Positions 1 to 12,353 of a stretch of DNA of 33,218 bases are shown in pieces. The notes beneath the pieces are model-generated. The model saw only the letters and a list, made by a program, of their open reading frames with translations. It made no database searches and had not been told where the DNA came from. The translations under genes and the position numbers were made by a program. Positions within the stretch are counted from its first letter, which is position 1. Each line of letters opens with the position of its first letter. Source of the stretch: Chromera velia (taxonomy: Eukaryota > Sar > Chromeraceae); contig JAHBMJ010001649.1 of assembly GCA_018398765.1 (NCBI GenBank), forward strand, positions 13,242-46,459, read 5' to 3'.

Positions 1-479
1 GGGGGGGGGGGGAAGGGGCGGGGTTCAGTCAAGTTCCATACGTATATATCGAGAATTACGGCGGCCCCGCCCCCCGCCTTAGTAAAAGCCTTCCCAAAAC
101 AATTAAGGCAGGTCCCCGGCCTGCGTTGAATTCATGCATGCAGTTGCTCGGAGAGGGCAGGGCAGCTCTGCTTTAACTGCCGGGGCCGTCAAGGGGCCCG
201 TTCAATTTGGTGGTTTTTTGAATTTGAGACCAAAGACTGAGCGAAGGCAGATGATCGCTGATGTGACTGGAAAGAGCTCTCTAATTCTCCATATATGATT
301 TTACGGTGCTCGGTTGATGCACAAGCTTCTCACGTGTCATTGTAATGACGCTGTGAGAGAGGTGAGCGGGCTTCAAGCGACTGGCGGTGCTTTCAATACC
401 ACTTGCGGAGACGGTTCTCTTCACCACCCAGTCGTCTTGCCTGACCAGTGAGTGCTCTCTGAAGGAAGGCGGTCCCATC
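1..479. other. 5' flank of the PAT1 gene
   Basis: The stretch starts in a G run at the window edge and shows no convincing coding exon. It must carry the promoter and 5' UTR of the PAT1 gene on the + strand, but I recognise no TATA box or other core element. An in-frame ATG at 387 would add 31 residues to PAT1. The ATG at 480 is preferred because it opens directly into the conserved acidic N-terminus. Confidence 0.5.
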
Positions 480-3400
480 ATGGACCCCCACGGAATCGAC
501 ACCGGTATCGATGACCTCGATATAGATGATGCTGCAAACGATGAAACATTCGGGGACATTGGGGATGGGCCCGTCGGTGAGTTTTTCTTCCGGTACCAAC
601 CACCGAGCCGTTACCTTATATCCATGAGTTCCTCTGCTTGTCCTTACAATGTTTTGTCTGACTGCAGGGGACGACTGGACCCCTTCCCACCACCAACTGG
701 AGACTATGGCGGAGATTGAGGAAAGCAGACACATCCACAGGGGTGCAAGCGATCCTATGGGTCAGTCAGTTTTCCACTTGCCATCCTTCCCGTCTCTTTC
801 TCTGTCTCCTTGCAGATGTATGTTCACATTAACTTTTACGTCCGAACGGCACCCAGTACCAGATTCATCAATGGCTTGATCTGTCGACATCAGTCCACCC
901 TTTATCATGTATTCTTCTCTTCTCCTCTGCAGGGTGGCTTGGCGGGTCTCCTGACCCCACAGGTTCCCCCCCCGCAGAGCCGGTTCCCCGGGCTTCTTCC
1001 CTGAACCCTTGGCCATCATCTCAACCGTCAAAAAGAGGGGGGCAGGGGGACATGGACAGTGACGAGGACGAACTTTGGCCTTCCGGACCCCGTGGAGGTG
1101 CCGACTTGACTTTTCTCGATGATCGTCTCGAGAGAGAAGGTATCGGCAGGGGGGGGGGAGGGGGGCAAGTGCCTCCTCCTGGATTGCACCCAGTCAGGCC
1201 GGGGCCCATGCCGGGGTCCGGTCCTCCCTCCACACACACCCCTTCACATCGACATTCAGATACAGGGGGACACCCCAATAACCACTCACAACCTCCGCAA
1301 GGAGTCATGCCAGTTCAACCCTCCGTTCACTCTGAGGCAGCAGTCTCGCTTCCTCATTCCAACGCAAACTCCAACTCCTCTCCCCATCCAATGGATCCAC
1401 CCAGACCGATGCCCCCTCAAAACATGCAACGTCCCCCCCAATCCGTATCTCCCGAGATGGTCCCAGCCCCCCACCAGATGCCCCCACCGGGCATGCCGAT
1501 GCCCCCACGAATGCCCAACGCGCCCTTTGCCATGCACCCCCGATTCGCCAACATGCATCCCCAACAACTGCAGCAAATCCAGCAGATGCAATTTCGCATG
1601 ATGCAACAGCAAATGCAACAGCAACAGCAGCAGCACTTACCGCCAGGTCTTGGAGGTCATCCCACCACTTCACACCCGCCCCCCGGTCTTCCCAGCCCCC
1701 CCGTTAATGGACCTAACGTTATTCCCCCCCAAAGCCGTCCCCCCCAAATGTCTCCTCAAGGCTCTCACCACCCAGATCCAATTCACATGGGAGGGAGGCC
1801 CTTGGAGGCAGATCAACAAGGAGGAAGGGATTCAGGATCTCTCCACAGATTCTTCCCGGGACTCCAACAACAGCAGCCACCACAGGGAGGACAACACCCA
1901 GGACACCCCCAGTATCCCCATCAACAAATTCCTAGTCCCGGCCCCGGCCCGGGCGGCGTCCACGACGGACAGCGGCCCATGACGCCCCACTCGCCCCACC
2001 GCCACACTGCTCCTCCCATCTCCCCCCCCTTTCCACAAGAAGGCAGAGGTACTCCTCATGGGGGGGGTCACTCAGGACCCGGCCTTCTGGACATGCTGCG
2101 TGGGGGTCCTCAGGGGGGGGGTGCGCCTCCCTCCACGCCTCCTTCCTTCCCGCCGTCTCCGGGCGGACCAAGGGGTCCCTCTGCAGAAGCGATGCAAGGG
2201 GCAGCAGGGGGGCACAGACACTCATCCGCCTCTCTATACGGTGACGGGACTCCTCATGCTTACCCCCAGGGTCACATGAGACCTCCAGGAACCGACGAGA
2301 GGGCACACACGACATCGCACGCAATGCATCAGAGAAAGATGATGATGCAACATCAGCAGGCCATGGGTGACGCCGACGCACCACACCAGCATCAATTCTC
2401 CTCAGCGGATTTTCCTCCCCTGGGCACAGAGCCGCCGAAGGGAGGGACAGGAACGCCGTTGACGCAAACCCCCGCAGGAGGAGACGGCGGGGGGATAGGG
2501 CACGGACAGGGACAGGACATTCTGGCAATGCTGAGGGGAGGAGGCGGGGGTGACGTGCATGGGGGCGGGATGACCCCCCCAATGGGCTTTGGGATGAGAG
2601 GGAGACAATCCTTTCCGGGGCCCCCTCATCCTCGTGGTGGGCCCTTCATGCAGGGCCCCGGCCCTCGAGGACCCCCGCCCGGTTTCCGCCCGCACGGCGG
2701 CGAGATGATGGAAGGCCTCCAACGGCCCCTCGGATGGATGGGTGAGTGCCTCGAATGGCTGGATGGATGAAGTAGTAAGAAAGGAATCTCTCTTTTCCAA
2801 TTTCATCACCTCTTGCTTGTGTGTTTTTCCCCCCATGCTCTATTTATTGGATGCAGTTTTGCTTTTTCATCTCCTCTGTGTCATTGCCTCTGACTAACCG
2901 CATGAGGGCAAGACGAACGAGTGAGTGAATGAGTGAATGCGTGAGTGACTGCAGGCATGGCTCCCCTGACAGCATCCCACAAAGGCAAAGTGATCCGTCT
3001 GTTTCGGGGAGACACAGGGGACGAGGCGACGCCTCCTCACGGCTCCGGTCTCCGGCTTGCTCCGGGAAGATTTCTTTTCAATTGGGTGCGTGCGTGTGTG
3101 CGTCCATTTCTGTCTCTGATTCTATTTCTATTTCTTTGTTTTTTCGTCGGTTTGTTTCTTGTTTTCTGATGACATCTCTCTGTAGGGCGACGAAAAGAAA
3201 AAAGGAAGGCCCAGGTACGAGTCGGTTGGCGCTCTCTCTTCCCTTTTTTCTGATTTGACGAAACTAAGGGGAGGTGGACGGAGGGAGGGTCATTCGTCGT
3301 TTCCTGAATAGAGAAATTGCGTGGCTGCCTTGATGCATGCCTGCCTGTCTGTCCTCTCCCTTTTCCAGCATATGCTCCCTTTGGTTCTTCTTTTCGTTCG

Positions 3401-6400
3401 CTTTCCCGCGGTTCATCTGTGCGTGTGCCCCTTCCTTCCTTCCTCATGCCTTCTTTCGGTTTCCCTGTTCTCGTCCTTGCTGTACGTGGATTGATTGAGT
3501 CTTCAGCTCCGACCGCCCCCTCCTAAACCTCGGCCTCCCGAATGGAACCACCGAAGGCTGATGAGAGACCATGAGGTTGGTCAGTGGGTGGGTGGATGAG
3601 TAGGCAGCTAGGTCTTTTTCTTTTTGTATCCTTCTCTGAGATACGTCTTTCTCTTTTGTCTTTTGTCCTTCTCTTTTTGATCTTTCTTCCGCGACAGGTC
3701 GGGTTCGTACCGCGTCACCCAAACTGAAGTAAAGGAATCAAGGGAAGGAGCGAGCAATCATGCGATACAATTCTTCCCTGCTCTCGTACTGTCACTAGGG
3801 GTCCGGCATCGGGGTGTGTGTCCTCATCCATCCAAGCTCTTCCTTCCCCTTTTTTTCGTTTCTTTCCGCTCCCTCTCTCCCTCTGTCTCTTTCGCTCTCT
3901 TTCTCTCTTCTCTTTCTTCTCTCTCGCTCTCTGTGCGCGCGCGTGTGCGCGTTTTTGCTGCTACTGTGAAGACTTGCCGACCGAAGAGGTCTGTGGAAAT
4001 TATTTCGTTTACTTTTCACCTCTCGGCTCTCATGGTCTGTACCTCCCCCCTGTGTGTTTTCTCGTTCTCTCCTTATTTCCTTTCCCTTCGAGGGGCTGCA
4101 GCTGGACACCGTATTGAGGGCCCAGCTCTCTCAGGTATGTGAAGGGAAGGGGAGGGGAGGCAGGAGGAGGAGAGAAATACGCAAAGAGTGATGGGAAAAG
4201 GAGGAAGATAGTCGAGGGATCGATCTATCAAGGTGGCTGTATCTTCAATCTATCTATCAGACCTTCTCCTTCTATCAACTTCTTTCTTTGATGTAGAATT
4301 TTATTTTGGATGGATGGGGCCTTTTCCTTATTCCTTTCCTTTCTGCACCCTCTACCTGGGATTGTTTGTTCTTTTTTCCCTTCCCCCCTTGATTGGAAGG
4401 AACCCTTTTTACTTTTCCTCTACCGTTTCTCTGTTTGAGAGAGAGAGAGAATCTTTTCGAATGTGTTCACCCCACCCCACCCCACTGCCTATGCATGCAT
4501 GCAGATGCAAAGGGACCCGAATGTCCAGTTGTTCAACTCCAAATTCTCTCTGCCTCCCGTCTATCCAGCCGCTCATCTGATCAAACAGCAGAGGGGAGAC
4601 CGAACGCCGGGGGGAGGGGCCACACCGGCAACGGGACCTGCACCCAGCCCTATGTCGGGTCCTCGACACTCCCCCAAAGCCTCCCCATGTCCCTCAACCG
4701 GCCCGGCAGGGAGCCCGTTGAGTGCAGTTCCTGAAGAAGGGAAAGAGGGGGAGGTGCCTGAGTTGTCCCTATCTGGAGCTCCTGCTGAGGAATTGACGCC
4801 TGAGGAGATGGAGAGACGGAAGGCAATAGAGGAGGAGGAAGAGCGGAGACGGAAGTGGGAAGAGCGAAGGCTTCAGAAGGAGAAGGAGAGACACGACGCG
4901 CGATGGGGTCGGTCCTCCTACAGCTCTGTGAGGGGCCCACGGCAATTGATTGCATTGTCCGGGGGTGCGGTGCATACGGAAGAGGAGGGGCAGCAGGGAG
5001 CGGGGGGGGGGACGGAAGGGCACTCGGGGCATGCCGGTGCCCCTCCTCCTGGCTTTGGGGGTCCCTCTTCGGGTCTTCCAGATGGCCGATTGAAGGCCAA
5101 AGGGAAAGAAAAGAGCAGGGAGGAGGAGGAGAGGGATGCTCAGAAAAAGCTGCGGTCAGTCGATTCTCATGTATGCTGCTCCCCTCCTGTCCTCTCGTCT
5201 CTCTTTTCCTGTTTTTCTTGTTCAATTTTCTTTTGTATTGCGTTGACACCTCATGGCGCTGAAGCTTCCGCGAAGAGTAGCAAAAATACGGTATGGAGAA
5301 GGCATGGGTGTTGAATTGACTTGCTGATGTACATGTCACCTTCTCGCGTGTCTCATAGTATGACAGGCTCCTCGGGATGCCTGCCTGAATACTTGTTCCA
5401 CCTATTTCTCCTTGACTGAAGGGAAGCAGCGAGGGGGTCTCTTTCGGCAACGGGACTGCGCTTGTCGTTCTCTATCCACTTACACTATTTTCGTTCTCGT
5501 CTTCCCTCTCCACCTCGCTTGCAGGTGGACGGTAGAGGGATGCTACGACTTGATTTTGGGCGTCGATCAACTCTCTGACGAGCTGCAGGTGCGTGATGCT
5601 CATGTTATGTTCGCAGAGGGGGGACGCCAACAGAGCAGGGAGGGGAAGAGACTGCAGTAGCTTTCTTTCTTTGTTGTTTTTGCGTGATCCTCTACCTTTT
5701 GTCCCCTTTTTCTTCTCTCCCTCCCGTCTGAAGCGTGCTGATTCAATTTCACCAGGGATTTTTTGCGCATAGGATTCTCAACTTAACCAAGCCATTTTTC
5801 CCCGCATAGACGGACGGATACTTACTGTGGTTTCCCTCATTGCAGGCGTGTCCTGGAGGCCGGCTCGATCGCATTAACGAGCTTTCGACCATCCGCGCTC
5901 GTTACGTGGCGTCACTGTACTCTCAGTGCGCGCTGCGGTCTTTCTTTCGGCCCGTCGGAGAGGGAGAGGGGGGGTCTACTGCGAATTTGATGGCTTCCGC
6001 AGAGGAAGGGGAAGAGGGGGGGAAGAGATCTCTGACCCCCTTCTTCGAGTCTTTAGTTTTGGGACCTTTGGGGGTCCTCATAGCAAAAGCACACTCCCAA
6101 GCCTACGCTGCCGCTCTGAATGAGAGACGGCGCAGGTCTATCACCCAGTCTGCTGAAGGTCCGGCGGCCTCTCCAGCGCCTTCGGCTTCCTCTGGAAGAG
6201 ACTCAGAGGGACCCGGGCCTGGGGGTCTTGGTGTGTCAGGAATGAGCTCCAGGTCTGCTGCCCTGAAAGCTCGTATGTCCGAGAGGTTGAAAGCAAGGGA
6301 AGCTGCAGACGCGGCCGCTGCCACTTCGGCTGCAGTTCCCATTCCTCCACAACCAGGACCGTCTCCAACGCCGTCGGCAGCGTTACTGAGCGTCTGGCGG

Positions 6401-9400
6401 CTTCTTCAGATGAGAAGGGGACGTGAAATTTTCTTTCGTTTGCTTGATCTTCTCCTCCTCTTGAGGGTTGAGAAGTCAGCAGATTTGGGGTTTGAGTTTG
6501 GTTTGGGATTAGAGGGAGGGGATATTGACGGTGGGGGGTTTGGGGATTTGTTACCGTCGATGATGTCTCCGGAGTTTGGGGAGGAGATTATGAACGGAGG
6601 GGGAATGGGGATGGGTAGTCCGGAGTCAGAGGAGACAAGGAGACAGAGGGAGGACGAGAAGACAAGAAGAAGAGCCGAGAGGGAGCAGAGGAACAAAATC
6701 AGAAGAGCAGAAAGGTTCGATGAGATCGATATCCTTGGGGCAGTTTTCTTCCTTCTCATGGTCAGTCGGTCGGTCGGTCAGGTTGTCGTTTCCCTTTCTG
6801 GTCAGAAAATAAGGTGGCAAGACCGAAGGTCCGCAAGGAGGACCTGCTTGCAAGAAATGGATCCTTCCATGCAATCAGAAAATTGTGTTCACTTTCTGCT
6901 TCAGCATGTTTCAGTATGTGCCCATTCGAGCTCACAAACATTTGCTTGATCTCTCTGACAATTTTCGTTTTCTTTTCGCTCCAGACCAACAAAGAAATCG
7001 ACCAGCTTCGTGTGAATTGTCTCTGTCCTCGGGTGATTCGTGGCGCTCCGTCTCCCCTTCCCCTTCCCTTCCGTGCCCCGAATTTTCTCCGGAAGCCCTT
7101 CCCTGAGAACGCTGTCTCCCTTAGCTCTTTTGTCTGTAGAATAAATTCATCATCCGAAGACCTTTTTTTTTCTGTCCTGCCCTGTCGTTGTTCTCACCTC
7201 TCTCTTTCTGTTTTTTCTTGCAGGCTCTTTTTACCTCTCCCGCCGCCCTGGAGTCTGCCCTGGCCTTCAGTGCGCTCCCTGCTGATGACCTCACAGTCGC
7301 CATCGCGGCTGCCGGAGGGAGGGGGTCCTCACTTCCCGATGAGGCACCGATCCCGTCTCCACCCGCAGTGACGGCCTCTAAAGTTGCCCCACAGGATCCC
7401 TCATGGGCCTCCGAGACGCGGGCTTTTCTCCTCTACCGCTGTGCCATTTCGGACCAGGAGATCAACGCAGTGAGGGAAGGGGAGAGGAAGAAGAAGAACG
7501 GAACGGGAAGAAACCTCTTCGGTTCACGCTGGAGAAAGGAAGGGGGGGCGAGTAGGACAGGAGGACCTGGATGGCAGTTGCGCGTTCTGGTAGAGGCTCT
7601 TGAGTGTCTCTCGGCTTGGGGGGGGGGTTCCGGTGCAGGTGCGGGAAGACATGGGGCAGAGATGGGTTTGGGGGATGAGGGAGGAGGGATGGGGGCTCTT
7701 CGGGAGATCGGGAAGGCAATGTCGATGCTCAACGCGAGCGCTCCTGCCTCGTTTGCACCTGGAGCACAACCGACTGAGGCCCTCGAGCTCTCGATGCATT
7801 TGATTAAAGAATTTAAGGTCACTAGTGAATTGATGAAAATTAGCTCGGATAGAGAGCGGGGGGGGCGGCGCTTTGGGGGAATTTTGGGAATCTGCTGCTT
7901 TTCATTTCCTTGTGGACAGACCTTTCGGTATAAAATGCGAACATAGAGATGATGAATGAATGAAAGCACAATCTTCATGAATGAAAGCACAATCTTATCT
8001 TCTCTAGATTGGCGACCAGTCCTCTTCTTCTTCTTCTTCTTCTGCTTCCCTTCTGTCAAGGAATCGGGAGGGTGTGGACGGTCAGGCGACGCAACGTTGA
8101 TTGTCCTGTGGCCGTTTTGTTTGCATATCCTTCATGTATGCGAACGTTCCTGTGCGTGTGCATATACATATGTGCGTGTACGTATGAATATGTGTTTGTA
8201 TGTGCATGCGTGATTGCAGGGTGCGGGTCTGATGAGTGTGCTGATGTGGTGTCTGGGCCTTGCGCACTCCGAAGATTCCCCCTCCTCTTCCTCGTCCTCT
8301 CCTGCTTTCCCCCAAGGCCCCTCCTCAGGCCTGCAGGCTGACGTCTCCACCCCCCCTCGGCTGCACCCGCTGGCATCGGGAGGCAACCTCTCGGAGGGCG
8401 GGGGCAGTCTGAAGGCTGCTCGGGAGAATGGAACAGTGGAGGGGGGGGACAGGATGAGTGAAGCTGCAGGAGACGGCAGGGCAATTACTGCCAGCCAGAC
8501 CCCCCTGGCTTCCTTAGCGTCTCTCAAGGTCGGTCAGTGGAAGGGAGTCGGCAATCACATATGATGAAGAAAAACAAAATTCCGACGACACCCCGCCTCA
8601 TTTTTGAGAGGGCGCCCGGGAGTCTTGCTGATTTGAATTTTATTTTGCTCTCTACCTGTCTGCAAGAGAAATACATGATCTGCCTGCCTGCCTGCCTGCC
8701 TGTGTGTCTATCTGTCTGTCTTTTTGACCTTGCGAGTCATAGAGAATGCTGAAGAACAAAAGCGCAATTATTCTTCTTGAATGCGTGTTTGTTTTCCTTT
8801 CTTTTAAATTTCCCCTTCAGGGTGGCGCCTTCCTGTTGCGATTTTTGTTGTCGAGACAACCGGAGGCAGATGAACTCTTCACCTGTCTCCGGTCAACGAT
8901 GACCACCATCAGGGGAGAGAGGCCTGTCAAAGGGGCACAACCGTTGCCGCTCTACTACGTGGCCCTGGCCCCCCTGCTGAAGATCCTCCCTCCCGCACTC
9001 ATCAGGTCTGCAGTGGCCTCTGCTCTGAAGCCCATGCACCAAAAAGAGAAAGAGACAAGAAGCGAAGGGATGGAGACGGAGACAGAGGCGGGTATGGACG
9101 AAGAAGACGAGGAACTTCTCTGGATGCCTTCCATGACGTCTCTCGGGGGAGACTGCGGATTCACACCGCCATCCTCGTCTTCGTCCTCCTCTTCATCGGA
9201 AGCAGCCACAGCCACTGCGAGGGGATCCCTGCGGACGAATTTGATGAGACTCCATGTGGGGCCTCCCTCAGTCCCCCCCCCTCCAGGAACCATTCCGACC
9301 TTAGTTGTGGCGGGAGGGAAAGGGTCGCCTCTAGATGCTTTGGTTCTTTTGACCAGCTTGGGAGAGAGGGCGTTGAATGTTCTCGCGTTTGGATTCGGAT

Positions 9401-10289
9401 ACGGCGGGCCGGGAGAAGGGGAGGGAGGGGAGGGGGACCCTGGGCTTCGTCTGAAAGCGGAACTGCGACAGCTCTACGACGACGGTCGCATGAGATTGGA
9501 GTGAGTGGAGTGAAAGAGAGGCGATTGATTTATTCCTACATGCATCCGTCTTTGCATAACGGTCTACGTGTGTTATCTGAGCCTCACGTGTCGAGAGTGA
9601 CGAAAGGCTTTGTGATGATGCCAGGGGTCTATTCGAAGGAGATGTGAATTACTTCCCGCTAGTCATTCTTGTTTCATTGTTTCGTGTCGTATGGTTGGTG
9701 TCCCTCCCATGATGCACTTCAGAATGGAGGTCGTTGTTCGTCTCTCCCGCTCGCTCTTTCTCTCTCTGCCTCTGCTTCTTTTCTGTTTTATGCTTTCCGA
9801 TCGTTCTGGGTCTTGCGATACCTTAGTTTCGTTTCCGCTCGAAGGCGTGGCAGAAGTTTTGAGCTCGCTCAGCTTCAAGTATTGGAGAAGCTTCATGTCA
9901 GGGTGCCGTTTTCTTTTCTTCTGGTCGTTTTCCCACTGAACACGTTTCGCTTGCGGACACTCTCGGCATCAGGAATCGTGTGTGTCTGTGTGTGCGTGTG
10001 TGTGTGTGCGTGTGTGTGTGTGATCGCGGCAGCCAGCTGCAAAGCCCACGCCGTGGCGACACTCCGCAATTCCTCCTCGACTTTCTCCTCCACTACCCCA
10101 GGGGGGGGACCGGACCAGCAGCAGCAGCAAGAGGGGGGGGAGGCAGCAGGGAGCACAGAGCCAGAGAAGAGGGAGGAGGCAGAGAAGAAAAGGAAAGAGA
10201 GGGAGAAGGTAGCTCGGATCCTTGCTCTCACGGACGGCCTCGAGAGGCTCCGTCTCTCAGGCTGGAGAGAACTGCCTCCAGAGGGATAG
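480..10289 (+). CDS. PAT1: PAT1-family mRNA decapping activator, 16 exons
   Basis: PAT1 bridges the DEAD-box helicase Dhh1/DDX6, the Lsm1-7 ring and the decapping enzyme in cytoplasmic P-bodies. Exons by splice phase: 480-576, 668-760, 933-2741, 2955-3089, 3186-3214, 3507-3583, 3698-3728, 4102-4134, 4505-5154, 5525-5588, 5846-6760, 6985-7011, 7224-7817, 8220-8528, 8821-9500, 10037-10289. They sum to 1931 codons plus stop. Residues 20-36 read NDETFGDIGDGPVGDDW, matching the PAT1 N-terminal DETF helicase-binding motif followed by DDW. Residues 64-700 are Pro/Gly/Gln/His-rich. Residues 756-773 (TELDTVLRAQLSQMQRDP) match the core entry, about 904-920 (SSVRGPRQLIAL) match the next conserved block, and 986-1001 (WTVEGCYDLILGVDQL) align with the C-terminal helical domain. 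Human PATL1 is 770 residues, so this protein carries large insertions. The 29-bp exon and the last intron are the least certain; an extra exon near 9855-9900 is possible. Confidence 0.9.
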
Positions 10290-11248
10290 CCGGCAGAGAT
10301 CTCTGCTCATCCGCTGCTTCGCTCACGGTGAAATCTCATCCGCTAACCCATCGGCATTCTAGTCGGCATGGCTTATGCGGTGGGTTAGCATGGTAGTGAC
10401 TGTCTGCAGTTGTATAATCTTAGGCTCGATGGCTAACTAAATTAAACCTCTGTTCAATATCTTTATGATAATACCTCTGGCATAGTTGGAAGCGCTGGCC
10501 GAAGCGGGTATGACAATTCATGCAAGTCATACATACTAGTATACATATTTTTTGTGAACTTGAATAATCCCTTTAAAATATTCTACCCCACTATAGGCTG
10601 TAGCATAATTATTCATTGTAATAAATGTCAGTAACATATATCGTAATGAACTTGTACAGCATAGCATTGATGTTCTGGGTTTTACTCGCGGTTCACTGCC
10701 GATTACTATAGATGATTTATTGCTAGATTAAATAGATTTTATTGATTGATTAATTTAATTTGATTCACTAGTTGATTCATTAGTACAACAAAATTTAACT
10801 ACAATGTTACTATATACTTTCGTATTCTTAGTAAGGTGGATTTTAATCTGATTGCCAGTGATGTACTCCTCTGGGCAGGCTCTGGGTCCTCTCTAACGCA
10901 AGAAGTTCAGAATTAAACTAGTTCAGAAATGGATAAAACTTGAAGGCTGGCTTCAAGTTGAAAGTGATAATGTATATGATAATGATTAATTATGATACAT
11001 ATACTAATGATGCCAGGTAACTAGATGCTCTAGTACACTCATGCAGTCATACACAGTTTTCTTAACAGTTTTTTTTGAAAAAATTTTAAACTAGAACATC
11101 CAATACTCAGTATATAGGATTAGAATTAGTGTCTGGAGGATTGGTGTCACGCCCCAATGCCGAAGGTCTGACGTGCGGCTTTCACTGCCTTTCAGGGAAA
11201 GCGTCTAGACGCGTCAAACCTTCGTAGCATCAGACTTACTGAAATTGA
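10290..11248. other. AT-rich spacer downstream of PAT1
   Basis: The first few hundred bases should contain the PAT1 3' UTR and polyadenylation site. From about 10430 the base composition falls sharply to AT-rich, with no open frame of note, no tRNA that I could fold by eye, and no repeat shared with the rest of the window. It may be decayed mobile DNA, but nothing identifies it. Confidence 0.5.
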
Positions 11249-11459
11249 ACATGTGTTTGAGTGCGTGCGTGTATGCATCTGCGTGTGTATGTCTCTCTCT
11301 CCCTCTCTCTCTCTCTCTCCCCTAGTCTCTCCCCCCCTCTCTCTCCCCCGGCCTCTGTGTGTGTAGGGCGGGGGAAGGGAGGGGGGGTAGGGGGGGGGAT
11401 GTGTGTCACACACAGTGTGTGTGTATACATATGTGTGCGTGTGCGTGTGCCTGTAAAAA

Positions 11460-11500
<41 letters not shown>

Positions 11501-11538
11501 TGTGTGTGTGAGAGAGAGAGAGAGTGCATGTAAAAACC

Positions 11539-11579
<41 letters not shown>

Positions 11580-11589
11580 CCTGTAAAAA

Positions 11590-11622
<33 letters not shown>

Positions 11623-11625
11623 TGA

Positions 11626-11664
<39 letters not shown>

Positions 11665-11735
11665 TGTGTGAGTGAGTGAGTGTGTGTGTGTGTGTGTGAG
11701 TGTGTGTGTGTGTGTGTGCGGTTTCTTTCCCTCCT
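11249..11735. repeat. Compound GT/CT microsatellite with a TGTAAAAACCGTG minisatellite
   Basis: (GT)n and (GA)n runs are punctuated by at least three copies of TGTAAAAACCGTGTGTG (near 11452, 11530 and 11582). The recurrence of the spacer word shows that a longer unit was duplicated, not only dinucleotide slippage. Open frames here are cysteine/valine or histidine/threonine repeats without coding value. Confidence 0.9.
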
Positions 11736-11746
11736 TTTCTTCAGAC

Positions 11747-11836
11747 GACAGACAGATTATGTGGTTTCTTTCCCTCGACAGACAGACTATGTCGTCTTTT
11801 CTTCGACAGACAGGCAGACAGACAGACAGACAGACA
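11747..11836. repeat. GACA-flanked repeat, three units
   Basis: GACAGACAGA followed by TTATGTGGT or CTATGTCGT and a T/C-rich run appears twice and then breaks down into pure GACA. A near-identical copy sits at 30838-30863 inside a SEL1L intron, so this is a dispersed family and not a unique microsatellite. Confidence 0.75.
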
Positions 11837-12353
11837 ATATATTTCTTCTTCTACTCCCTTCTTTTCTTCATGCGCAGACAGACAGACACGCATGCACATC
11901 AATATGCACATGCACATGCAAACGGCCGTGCATATACAAGCACATACACACACATAAAAAGGCACACGGAGACACGCAAGCAGAGGACAAGGTGGCAGGA
12001 TGGGAGGGAGGACGAAGAGAGAGCATAAATACCTTTTGTGCAGGTATTACTTTTGCATATTCTATATGATTGTCTGTCTGGTTTGATTTTTCAATTTTCC
12101 AGACATGAAGGTAAGTGGGTAAACAGAGCTTCTGAATCAAGGACCGGCCAGGCAAGCAACAGGTAAAAGGCCGGGGGTCGATATTGTCAAGTAAGCCACT
12201 AGTGACACAACATTCCGGATCGAGTGCTATCTGGCCCTTATGCATGCACAGTTAGTGCCACAGTCTGGTTGTCTGTGAAGCTCAGAGCCAGGCCCAGAGA
12301 GGCACATGAGCGACCAGTCCCCTGGCTGCAGTCCCCAGAAAGAGAGCAGGCGA

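Noticed and set aside
1932-2582. 216-residue antisense frame within PAT1
   Set aside because: It is a GC-rich shadow of the PAT1 low-complexity exon. Sense phases are consistent, and the antisense protein has no family features.
3037-4142. Several 100-136-residue frames in PAT1 introns
   Set aside because: They arise from pyrimidine-rich intron sequence (Ser/Leu/Phe or Arg/Glu/Lys bias). The small PAT1 exons in the same stretch are in other frames.
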